10,189 bases of DNA from Methanomassiliicoccales archaeon. GTDB lineage: Archaea > Thermoplasmatota > Thermoplasmata > Methanomassiliicoccales > UBA472. The notes under the pieces were generated by a model. It searched no databases. It saw only the letters and a list, made by a program, of their open reading frames with translations, and was not told the DNA's origin. The number at the start of each line of letters is the position of its first letter. Positions within the stretch are counted from its first letter, which is position 1. The DNA is taken from positions 3,404 through 13,592 of the forward strand of contig DUJZ01000064.1 in the NCBI GenBank assembly GCA_013329565.1, read 5' to 3'. A program made the translations under genes and the position numbers. Positions 1 to 6,804 of this stretch are shown one piece after another.

Positions 1-768
1 GTGGACCTCCGGACATGGGCGGAGGTGGAGCTGACCCCCGGCGAAGGTGTCGAGGTCCGCATGGAAGGTCTTCCGGACGAGCCGACCGATCTCGTGAAGC
101 TTTGCGTTCAGGCGGTATTGGACCGCTTCTCCGTCAAGAAGAGAGCGATGGTGCGCACCGGTTCCGACATCCCCGTATCCAGGGGATTGAAGAGCAGCAG
201 CGCCGCGGCCAACGCGGTGATACTGGCCACGTTGAACGCCCTCCAGGCGGAGATGCCGGCCGTCGACGTCCTGAAGATGAACGCCGACGTGTCCATGAGG
301 GCGGGCGTTTCCGTGACCGGAGCGATGGACGACGCGGCCGCCTCCCTGCTGGGAGGGATCGTGTTCACCGACAATCACGCCCGGACGCTGCTCCGCCGCG
401 AGCGCTTCGAGCTTTGCGATAGAGTGGTCATCGCAGTTCCGGAGCGCATGATACGCAAGTCCGGGCTGCCGAAGGAGCGCATCGCCCTCTATCGTCCGTT
501 AGCGGAGGAGGCCTTCCGGATGGCCTGGAACGGGGAGTACGTCAAGGCCATGACCCTTAACTCGTTGATATACGGAGCGGCGCTAGGCCTGGACCAGGAG
601 CTTCCGATAAAAGCGCTCCGCGCCGGAGCCGTCGCCTCGGGCATCTCCGGCACCGGACCGGCGGTGGCCTCCTTCGTCGATTCCGTCTCAGAGAAACTGG
701 TGGCCGAGGCCCTGGGAAAGGACGTGCTGATCGCCAACGTCTACCATGGGGTGCGATCGTGCGTTTGA
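1..768 (+). CDS. aroK: Shikimate kinase, archaeal GHMP type (5' end missing)
   Basis: Phosphorylates shikimate to shikimate 3-phosphate with ATP in the cytoplasm, supplying the substrate of the next gene. The visible 255 residues carry the GHMP-kinase glycine/serine loop PVSRGLKSSSA (residues 58-68 of the visible part) and the C-terminal motif ISGTGPAV (215-222), both typical of the archaeal shikimate kinase family (COG1685), which is unrelated to bacterial P-loop AroK. The window opens with GTG, but family members have about 25-30 more N-terminal residues (the ATP-proximal region ending in a GxxxGL/IDL-like stretch), and the opening VDLRTWAEVEL matches the interior of the family. The GTG is therefore most likely an internal Val codon and the true start lies upstream of the window. 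The stop TGA (766-768) lies inside aroA, a 10-base overlap. Confidence 0.93.
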   Translation: MDLRTWAEVELTPGEGVEVRMEGLPDEPTDLVKLCVQAVLDRFSVKKRAMVRTGSDIPVSRGLKSSSAAANAVILATLNALQAEMPAVDVLKMNADVSMRAGVSVTGAMDDAAASLLGGIVFTDNHARTLLRRERFELCDRVVIAVPERMIRKSGLPKERIALYRPLAEEAFRMAWNGEYVKAMTLNSLIYGAALGLDQELPIKALRAGAVASGISGTGPAVASFVDSVSEKLVAEALGKDVLIANVYHGVRSCV

Positions 769-2024
769 AGATCGTTCCGTCCAACGCCGATGGCAGCGTT
801 CCGTCGTCCCCGTCCAAGAGCCACACCCACCGGGCGATGACATTGGCGTTGCTGGCGGAGGGCGAGAGCGTGCTGCACCGGCCGCTGCTGGGCGAGGACA
901 CCCTGGCTACGCTTGACGCGGTCAAGGCCTTCGGCGGCAAGGTGACCAGGGACGATGCGCTGCGCATCGTTGGCGGGCCGCTGAGATGCCCTGATAACGT
1001 CATAGACACCAAGAACTCCGGCACTACGATGAGGCTCATGGCCGGCGTAGCTTCACTGCTGCCCTGCGTCACCGTGCTCACCGGGGACGACAGCGTCAGG
1101 CGCCGGCCTATGCAGCCTTTGATCGAGGCCCTGGGAATGATGGGGGTGCGCTGCGAGAGCACCCGCGGAAACGGCCTGGCGCCCCTTGTCGTCAAGGGAC
1201 CGAACCAGGGGAGCCGGACGGAGATACGCGGCGACGTCAGTTCGCAGTTCATCTCCTCCCTGCTGATATCCTCGGCCCTCAAGGATGTGGACACCGAGAT
1301 CGTTCTCACCGCCCCCCTGAAGTCCAGGCCGTACGTGGACATCACCATGGGGATGATGGCTAGATTCGGCGCCTCCTGCCGTTCCACCAAAGCAGGGTTC
1401 ATGGTCCAGGGCGGGCAGCGCTACCGACCCCGGGACTACACCGTCCCCGGGGATTTCTCCTCGGCGGCGTTCCCGTTGGCCGCCGGTGCCCTGACCGGAA
1501 AGGTCACCGTCAGGAACCTCGATCCCCGGGACCTGCAGGGCGACCGCGCCTTCCTGAACATACTGAGGTCGTTGGGAGCGAACGTGGAATGGAACGGCGA
1601 CGCGCTCACCTGCTCCTCGGCCGAGCTGAACGCCACGGACATCGACCTGGGCGATGCTCCCGACCTGTTCCCGATGGCCGCGGTGATGTGCGCCTTCGCC
1701 AAGGGAGAGAGCCGCATCCACAACGCCGCGCACGTTCGCTTGAAGGAGAGCGACCGCATTTCCGCGACCGCCATGTTCCTGAGGGACATGGGTGCGGACA
1801 TCGTCGAGAAGGAGGACGGCTGCGTGATACGCGGCGGACGACCGCTCCACGGAGCGAAGGTCAACTCCTTCAACGACCACCGCATACTGATGGCCGCGGC
1901 GATAGCCGCGCTCAGGGCGATCGGTGAGACGATCATAAGCGATGGCGACTGCCACCGCATCTCGTACCCGGATTTCGTGAAAGACATGAGATCGTTGGGC
2001 GCCAGAATGGAGATGATACCTTGA
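759..2024 (+). CDS. aroA: 3-phosphoshikimate 1-carboxyvinyltransferase (EPSP synthase)
   Basis: Transfers the enolpyruvyl group of PEP to shikimate 3-phosphate to give EPSP, the sixth shikimate-pathway step. The 421 residues have the normal length and the full motif set: SPSKSHTHRA near the N-terminus (K20, R25), KNSGTTMRLMAG (85-96), the DDSVRRRPM segment (110-118), SSQFISSLL (161-169), GDFSSAAF (231-238), the catalytic region with D302 and the LKESDR segment (328-333), and the C-terminal NDHR (372-375). The NSGTTMRLM form resembles Bacillus/archaeal enzymes more than the NAGTAMRP of E. coli. The start is GTG at 759, inside the end of the kinase gene, with a modest GGGGTG ribosome site at 748-753. 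The stop TGA overlaps the aroC TTG start (TTGA). No active-site change is seen. Confidence 0.97.
   Translation: MRLKIVPSNADGSVPSSPSKSHTHRAMTLALLAEGESVLHRPLLGEDTLATLDAVKAFGGKVTRDDALRIVGGPLRCPDNVIDTKNSGTTMRLMAGVASLLPCVTVLTGDDSVRRRPMQPLIEALGMMGVRCESTRGNGLAPLVVKGPNQGSRTEIRGDVSSQFISSLLISSALKDVDTEIVLTAPLKSRPYVDITMGMMARFGASCRSTKAGFMVQGGQRYRPRDYTVPGDFSSAAFPLAAGALTGKVTVRNLDPRDLQGDRAFLNILRSLGANVEWNGDALTCSSAELNATDIDLGDAPDLFPMAAVMCAFAKGESRIHNAAHVRLKESDRISATAMFLRDMGADIVEKEDGCVIRGGRPLHGAKVNSFNDHRILMAAAIAALRAIGETIISDGDCHRISYPDFVKDMRSLGARMEMIP
2009..2017 (+). promoter_or_regulatory. Shine-Dalgarno site of aroC
   Basis: GGAGATGAT differs by one base from the ideal archaeal GGAGGTGAT and lies within the last codons of aroA. 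It ends three bases before the TTG at 2021, which places its GGAG core at normal distance. It supports TTG as the aroC start, since the family N-terminus MNT.G begins exactly there. Confidence 0.7.
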
Positions 2025-3094
2025 ACACAATCGGCAGCGAGTTAAGGCTAACGCTTTTCGGAGCGAGCCACGGACCCTGCGTCGGCGCCGTGCTGGACGG
2101 GGTCCCCCCCGGAATGATGATCGACGTCGGACGGATCCAGAGCGAGGTGGACCTCCGCAGGCCGAAGGCGGACATCGGTACGCCCAGGGCCGAGGAGGAT
2201 AAAATCGAGATCGCCTCCGGCATCGTCGAGGGGAGGAGCACCGGCGGACCGATCGCCCTGATGGTCATGAACCGGGACACCGATTCAAGAAAGTACGAGA
2301 AGTTCAAGGAGGTCCCGCGCCCCGGGCACGCCGACCTCACCGCCCGCTCGAAGTACTCGGAGTGCGTGGACCTTCGTGGAGGCGGTCAGTTCTCCGGCCG
2401 GATGACCGTGGGGATCGTAGCCGCGGGCGCTATCGCCAAGATGCTGCTGGAGGAGAGGGGGATACGCGTCGCCGCCTTCGTCAGGCAGATAGGGAAGGTC
2501 CGTGACGGTGAGGAGAGGGACGTGACCTCCGGCGTGCTGTCGCGCTCCAATGACGTACGAGCGGCCACGGACGAGATGGCCGAGGCCATGCGCTCCGAGA
2601 TACTTGCCGCCAGGAACGACAGCGACAGCATCGGCGGGGTCGTGGAGTGCATCGTGGACGGGCTGCCGATGGGACTGGGGGAGCCGTTCTTCGATACGGT
2701 GGAAGGAGAGCTTTCAAAGATGATGTTCGCCGTTCCCGGCGTGAAGGGGATAGAGTTCGGGGCGGGATTCGCCGCCGCCGGGATGCGCGGCTCGCAGCAC
2801 AACGATCCCTTCGTTCTCGTGGACGGGAAGGTGCGCACGGCCAAGAACGACGCCGGCGGCATACTGGGAGGAATAACCAACGGCATGCCTATCGTGTTCA
2901 GGGTGGCCATAAAGCCCACGGCGTCCATAGCCAGGGGGCAGCGGTCATTGAACGTGAAGAGCGGTATGCAGACCGACCTCAAGATAGAGGGACGTCATGA
3001 CCCGTGCATCGCGCCAAGAGCTGTGCCGGTGGTCGAAGCGGCCGCCGCGCTGGTGCTGGTGGACCTGAGCATGAGAGGTGGTACGGTTGACTGA
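2021..3094 (+). CDS. aroC: Chorismate synthase
   Basis: Removes phosphate from EPSP by FMNH2-dependent 1,4-elimination to give chorismate, the branch point for Phe, Tyr and Trp. At 357 residues it is full length. Visible family signatures are the N-terminal MNTIG, FGASHG (13-18, with catalytic His17), RRPKADIGT (46-54), RPGHAD (100-105), RGGGQFSGR (119-127), NDAGGILGGITNGMP (276-290) and RHDPC.APRAVP (325-336). The usual FGESHG has Ala in place of Glu at residue 15, and QFSGR replaces the more common RSSARE; the latter resembles the HFSGR form I recall from clostridial enzymes. The TTG start overlaps the aroA stop (TTGA), so translation is probably coupled. The 3' end overlaps tyrA by 8 bases if tyrA starts at 3087. 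Confidence 0.97.
   Translation: MNTIGSELRLTLFGASHGPCVGAVLDGVPPGMMIDVGRIQSEVDLRRPKADIGTPRAEEDKIEIASGIVEGRSTGGPIALMVMNRDTDSRKYEKFKEVPRPGHADLTARSKYSECVDLRGGGQFSGRMTVGIVAAGAIAKMLLEERGIRVAAFVRQIGKVRDGEERDVTSGVLSRSNDVRAATDEMAEAMRSEILAARNDSDSIGGVVECIVDGLPMGLGEPFFDTVEGELSKMMFAVPGVKGIEFGAGFAAAGMRGSQHNDPFVLVDGKVRTAKNDAGGILGGITNGMPIVFRVAIKPTASIARGQRSLNVKSGMQTDLKIEGRHDPCIAPRAVPVVEAAAALVLVDLSMRGGTVD
3075..3080 (+). promoter_or_regulatory. Shine-Dalgarno site that fixes the tyrA start at TTG 3087
   Basis: GAGGTG at 3075-3080, six bases before TTG 3087, is a good archaeal ribosome site. The competing upstream start, GTG at 3078, is part of this site and has no comparable site of its own, so TTG 3087 is preferred. 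The choice changes the protein by only three residues. Confidence 0.55.
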
Positions 3095-4163
3095 TTCCGT
3101 TGAAGGCATCCGATGGAAGATCGAGGAGATCGACAACGCCATCCTGGACCTGATAAACAAGCGCATGAACATCGCCTTGGACATGGGCCATCAGAAGGTC
3201 GACAAGGCCATGCCGGTGCGGGACATGCGCGTGGAGGAGCAGGTGCGGAACCGATACTTGGCAAGGGCCAGGGAGGTCGGGATCAGCGACGAGGCGGCGA
3301 TCGAGCTGTCCTCGCTGCTGGTGCGCGAGTCGGTGGAAGCTCAGGCCCGTCTGCCGCGCCCGATGAGGCCCCGCAAGGTCCTCGTCGTCGGCGGCGGGGG
3401 AGCGATGGGACAGTGGATGTGCCGCTTCTTCGCCTCCCGCGGGCACGAGGTGAAGGTCTTCGACGATCTGCCGGGCGGCGCGTTCAAGAACGTGAAGCTG
3501 GAAGCTGGCGTCAAGGAGGCGGACGTCATCGCCGTCTCCTCGCACATCTCTGCTACGGCCGAAATGCTGCGCAGGATATTCAAGCTCAGACCCAAAGGGC
3601 TGGTGTTCGACATCGCTTCCGTCAAGTCCCCGATCGTGGACGTGCTGAAGGAGGGCGCCGACCAAGGATTGTTAGTATGCTCCATCCACCCCATGTTCGG
3701 GCCTAGCGCCTCGTTCATCTTCGCCCGCAACCTCATCGTCTGCAACTGCGGTTCCGATATCGCCGTGAACAAGTTCATGCCCCTGCTGAACGGCACCGGC
3801 GCCAACGTCATCGAGATGCCGGTGGAGGACCACGACAAGATGATCTCCGTCGTCCTGGGCATGAGCCACGCCCTGAACCTGGCGTTCTTCGGAGCGCTCA
3901 AGGAGAGCGGCTTCACCCACGAGGAGCTGCGCAAGGTTTCCTCGACGACCTTCGAGAGGCAGATGAACATCAGCGCAAGTGTCGCGAGAGAAAGCCCAAA
4001 CCTTTACTACGAGATCCAGCATCTGAACCCGCACAACCGGGAGATGCTGGAAAAGCTGATCGACGCCCTGCGCGAGGTCCAGCAGGCCGGGTCCGACGAG
4101 GACCGGTCGCACATGATCAGGCTGATGCAAGAAGGTCGCAAGTATTTCGAGGTGAAGCATTGA
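3087..4163 (+). CDS. tyrA: Chorismate mutase-prephenate dehydrogenase fusion
   Basis: Bifunctional enzyme that rearranges chorismate to prephenate, then oxidatively decarboxylates it towards 4-hydroxyphenylpyruvate for tyrosine. From TTG 3087 it is 358 residues. Residues about 4-90 are an AroQ-type chorismate mutase: R9, R26, K37, S83 and Q87 match the E. coli P-protein active-site pattern, but the usual Arg-Glu pair reads V49-E50 with the Arg one place earlier (R48). Residues about 96-270 are the NAD(P)-binding dehydrogenase: GGGGAMG (102-108), SVKSP (178-182), HPMFGP (201-206), and histidines in EDHDKM and MSHALN (H249, H261). A helical C-terminal dehydrogenase domain follows. No prephenate dehydratase or ACT domain is attached. 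It overlaps aroC, and its stop overlaps the asd TTG start. A GTG at 3078 is the alternative start. Confidence 0.95.
   Translation: MTDSVEGIRWKIEEIDNAILDLINKRMNIALDMGHQKVDKAMPVRDMRVEEQVRNRYLARAREVGISDEAAIELSSLLVRESVEAQARLPRPMRPRKVLVVGGGGAMGQWMCRFFASRGHEVKVFDDLPGGAFKNVKLEAGVKEADVIAVSSHISATAEMLRRIFKLRPKGLVFDIASVKSPIVDVLKEGADQGLLVCSIHPMFGPSASFIFARNLIVCNCGSDIAVNKFMPLLNGTGANVIEMPVEDHDKMISVVLGMSHALNLAFFGALKESGFTHEELRKVSSTTFERQMNISASVARESPNLYYEIQHLNPHNREMLEKLIDALREVQQAGSDEDRSHMIRLMQEGRKYFEVKH
4149..4155 (+). promoter_or_regulatory. Shine-Dalgarno site of asd
   Basis: GAGGTGA in the last codons of tyrA, four bases before TTG 4160. It supports the TTG start of asd, which begins with the family-typical KKLQVAVLGATG. 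The start and the tyrA stop share bases as TTGA. Confidence 0.65.
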
Positions 4164-5221
4164 AGAAGCTACAGGTGGCGGTCCTAGGCGCCACGGGAAT
4201 GATCGGACAGAGGTTCGTGCAACTGCTCGAGGACCACCCCTATTTCGAGATAGGCGGCCTCTACGCCTCCGAGCGTTCGGAGGGCAGGTCGCTCGGCGAA
4301 GTGATGAAGCTGAAGGGCGTGCGCTTCCAGGAGGACACGCTGACCACGAAGATAGAGAACCTGGACCCCAAGGCGGTCGCCAAGCGCTGCCGCCTGGCCT
4401 TCTCCGGACTGCCGACGGAAGTGGCCAAGGACATGGAGTCCTCATTGGCCGAGAAGGGAGCGGCGGTCTTCTCCAACGCCGCATCGCACCGCATGGGAGC
4501 TGACGTTCCACTGCTCATCCCGGAGGTCAACCCGGACCACCTGGAGCTCGCTCGGAGGCAGTCCACCTTCGGCAACGGCGGGTTCATCGTCACCAACGCC
4601 AACTGCTCGACGACCGGACTTGCCGTCCCATTGCAGGCCATCTACAAGAAGTTCGGGCTGAACGCTTGCTACGTTTCCACGTACCAGGCGGTCTCCGGCG
4701 CCGGCTACCCCGGCGTACCGTCGCTGGACATACTGGGGAACGTGGTCCCCTTCATCAGGAACGAGGAGGAGAAGATGGAGGAGGAGATACACAAGATGCT
4801 CGGCGCCTACAAGAACGGCAGGATCGAGCTCGCCGAGTTCGACATGGTCGCCAGCTGCGCCCGCGTGCCGGTCGTGGACGGCCACCTGGAGTCGGCCGTA
4901 CTGAAGCTTGGCAAGGACGCTGACGCCGCCGCGGTAATAGAAACCCTGGAGGCGTTCAGGTCCGAACCGCAGAAGCTGAAGCTCCCCACCGCTCCCGTTC
5001 GACCGATAATCGTCCGCAAGGAGGAGAACCGCCCGCAGCCGGCAGCCGACGCATTGGCCGGAGATCCGGAACGAGCCAGGGGAATGGCCGTTTCCGTCGG
5101 GCGGGTCCGCGAGAGCAAAGGATATATCAAGTTCTGGTTGCTTTCCCATAACACCCTGAGGGGTGGGGCCGGCGGTTCCGTTCTGAACGCGGAACTGGCC
5201 GTGGCCAGGAAGCTCCTCTGA
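4160..5221 (+). CDS. asd: Aspartate-semialdehyde dehydrogenase
   Basis: Reduces L-4-aspartyl phosphate to L-aspartate 4-semialdehyde with NADPH. The 353 residues have the length of the archaeal/fungal branch of the family. The N-terminal dinucleotide loop is GATGMIGQ (10-17); SNAASHRM (105-112) is the usual phosphate-side loop; the catalytic cysteine is C149 in TNANCSTTG (145-153); the substrate-side region is YQAVSGAGYPG (175-185); and RVPVVDGH (235-242) supplies the conserved His242. It starts with TTG overlapping the tyrA stop (TTGA) and ends 12 bases before the DUF39 gene. Its product feeds lysine, threonine and methionine, the archaeal dehydroquinate route, and the direct homocysteine route whose genes follow. 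Its place between aromatic and sulfur genes is therefore informative. Confidence 0.97.
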   Translation: MKKLQVAVLGATGMIGQRFVQLLEDHPYFEIGGLYASERSEGRSLGEVMKLKGVRFQEDTLTTKIENLDPKAVAKRCRLAFSGLPTEVAKDMESSLAEKGAAVFSNAASHRMGADVPLLIPEVNPDHLELARRQSTFGNGGFIVTNANCSTTGLAVPLQAIYKKFGLNACYVSTYQAVSGAGYPGVPSLDILGNVVPFIRNEEEKMEEEIHKMLGAYKNGRIELAEFDMVASCARVPVVDGHLESAVLKLGKDADAAAVIETLEAFRSEPQKLKLPTAPVRPIIVRKEENRPQPAADALAGDPERARGMAVSVGRVRESKGYIKFWLLSHNTLRGGAGGSVLNAELAVARKLL

Positions 5222-5233
5222 GGAGGGTGCCGG

Positions 5234-6400
5234 ATGAAGCGGACGGTCGCGGAGATCAATCAGAGGATCAAGGACGGGGACGTGGTGGTCATGACCGCCG
5301 AGGAGGTCATATCCTACGTCCAGAGCGAGGGCGTGGAGCGCGCCGCCAAGGAGGTGGACGTCGTGACGACCGGGACCTTCGGCGCCATGTGCTCCTCCGG
5401 AGCCTTCCTTAACTTCGGCCACTCCGAGCCGCCGATCCGCATGCAGAAGGTGACGCTGAACGACGTACCGGCGTACGGAGGCATCGCCGCCGTGGACGCC
5501 TATATCGGCGCCACGGAGCTGAAGCTGGACGATCACAAGGAGTACGGCGGGGCGCACGTCATCGAGGAGCTGATTTCGGGAAGGCCGGTGCGCCTCAAGG
5601 CCAATTCCGACGGGACGGACTGCTACCCGCGGAGGGACATCGATACCTACGTTTCATTGAACACCGTCAACCAGGCCTACCTCTTCAACCCCAGGAACGC
5701 CTATCAGAACTACGCCGCCGGGACGAACTCGTCCGAACGCACATTGTACACCTACATGGGCAAGCTATTGCCCAATTACGGCAACATCACCTACTCCAGC
5801 GCCGGGCAGCTCTCGCCGTTGCTGAACGATCCCACCCTGCGCACCATCGGGATCGGGACGAGGATATTCCTGGGCGGAGGGGTCGGTTACGTCGCCTGGG
5901 AGGGAACGCAGTTCCGGACCAACGTGGAAACCAAGTTCGGCGCGCCCCTGGGCGGAGCCCGCAATCTCGCCACCATCGGCGACATGAGGGGCATGTCCCC
6001 GGAGTTCGTTCGGGCGCTGAACCTGCCCGGTTACGGCGTTTCCCTGGCCCTGGGCGTCGGTGTGCCGATCCCGATTCTTGATGAGGAGGTCCTCAAAGCC
6101 ACGGCGATAAGCGACGAGCAGCTGTTCGCGCCGCTGATAGATTACTCCATCCGATCCCGCAATCGAAAACCGATCAGGCACCTCTCCTACGCCGAACTGC
6201 GCTCCGGCCGCGTGGAGCTCTTCGGGAAGGAGGTCAGAACGTCATCCCTATCCAGCTATCTCAAGGCACGGCAGATCGCTGAAACGCTTGCTGAGCGCAT
6301 CGAGAACGGGGAGTTCCTGCTGACCGAGCCCGTCGCACCGCTACCGGCGGACAGGGGCGTGGGAACGCTCGAGGTTCGTTCCAAGGAGGAGGCGGTCTGA
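5234..6400 (+). CDS. DUF39/HcyBio homocysteine biosynthesis protein (MA1821-like)
   Basis: Member of the COG1900/DUF39 family. In methanogens it is implicated, with the NIL-ferredoxin encoded next, in putting sulfur onto aspartate semialdehyde to make homocysteine without O-acetyl- or O-phosphohomoserine. The 388 residues open with the characteristic EINQRIKDGDVVVMTAEE. Two cysteines sit in strongly family-like contexts, C53 in FGAMCSSGAF and C130 in SDGTDCYPRRD; paired conserved cysteines of this family are reported to carry persulfide sulfur. Glycine-rich IFLGGGVGYVAWEGTQF (residues 213-229) is also typical. There is no C-terminal CBS pair as in MJ0100-type proteins. ATG start with a strong GGAGG site (5222-5226) that begins next to the asd stop. 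The stop overlaps the ferredoxin ATG by one base. Family assignment is firm; the reaction is taken from studied relatives. Confidence 0.93.
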   Translation: MKRTVAEINQRIKDGDVVVMTAEEVISYVQSEGVERAAKEVDVVTTGTFGAMCSSGAFLNFGHSEPPIRMQKVTLNDVPAYGGIAAVDAYIGATELKLDDHKEYGGAHVIEELISGRPVRLKANSDGTDCYPRRDIDTYVSLNTVNQAYLFNPRNAYQNYAAGTNSSERTLYTYMGKLLPNYGNITYSSAGQLSPLLNDPTLRTIGIGTRIFLGGGVGYVAWEGTQFRTNVETKFGAPLGGARNLATIGDMRGMSPEFVRALNLPGYGVSLALGVGVPIPILDEEVLKATAISDEQLFAPLIDYSIRSRNRKPIRHLSYAELRSGRVELFGKEVRTSSLSSYLKARQIAETLAERIENGEFLLTEPVAPLPADRGVGTLEVRSKEEAV

Positions 6401-6804
6401 TGGCCAAGAAGAAGTTCCTCCTGGGCTTCAGCCCGGACATCGTGAACGAACCGATCGTCTACCGCCTGGTGAAGGACTACGACCTCAAGATCAACATCCT
6501 CCGCGCCGAGGTGCGCGAGGTGGGCGGGCGCCTGCTCATGGAGGTCGAGGGGAAAGCGGCCAACATCAAGGAGGCCGCCCGCTATCTCAACGAGGCGAAG
6601 GTGGACGTCAAGGAGCTCGTCACCTACGTGGAGAAGAACGAGGACCGCTGCACCCACTGCGGCATGTGCATCTCCATTTGCCCGGTGGAGGCGCTCACCA
6701 TGGACAAGCCGGCCTGGAAGGTCCGCTACGATTCGGACAGGTGCATCGCCTGCGGCATGTGCATCGACGCTTGTCCCCCGGGAGCAATGAAGTTCAGGAT
6801 ATGA
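6400..6804 (+). CDS. NIL-domain 2x[4Fe-4S] ferredoxin (MA1822-like)
   Basis: Small 134-residue iron-sulfur protein. Residues about 3-78 form a NIL domain, the ACT-like ligand domain otherwise found at the C-terminus of the methionine transporter ATPase MetN. Residues 84-125 hold two CxxCxxCxxxC clusters: C84, C87, C90 and C94 (the last followed by P), and C115, C118, C121 and C125 (also followed by P). This arrangement matches MA1822, which in Methanosarcina is required together with the DUF39 protein for the direct homocysteine route, probably as electron donor in sulfur transfer. The ATG shares one base with the preceding TGA and has a strong AGGAGG site in the end of the DUF39 gene. The stop overlaps the next start as ATGA. 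A sensing role for the NIL domain is possible but not shown. Confidence 0.94.
   Translation: MAKKKFLLGFSPDIVNEPIVYRLVKDYDLKINILRAEVREVGGRLLMEVEGKAANIKEAARYLNEAKVDVKELVTYVEKNEDRCTHCGMCISICPVEALTMDKPAWKVRYDSDRCIACGMCIDACPPGAMKFRI

Noticed and set aside
1..3. GTG at the first base as the shikimate kinase start
   Set aside because: The protein would lack the conserved N-terminal strand and glycine-containing segment of archaeal shikimate kinases; the window edge merely happens to fall on a Val codon.
557..1402. 281-codon antisense frame opposite aroK/aroA
   Set aside because: It lies opposite two well-supported enzymes, has low-complexity Arg/Pro/Ser composition and no recognisable motif; it is a by-product of high GC content.
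1053..2030. 325-codon antisense frame opposite aroA
   Set aside because: His/Gly/Val-rich composition with no domain signature, fully opposite a canonical EPSP synthase.
5213..5225. Inverted repeat CTCCTC-T-GAGGAG at the asd stop
   Set aside because: The one-base loop cannot form a stable full hairpin, and the right arm is simply the ribosome site of the next gene. It is not a terminator, since no U-run follows.
4442..5557. 371-codon antisense frame opposite asd and the DUF39 gene
   Set aside because: It spans the junction of two real genes on the other strand and has biased composition with no motif.
6666..6800. 45-codon upstream extension of the UPF0280 gene
   Set aside because: It lies wholly inside the ferredoxin gene, its residues do not resemble the family, and the ATGA junction at 6801 gives the family-typical N-terminus.
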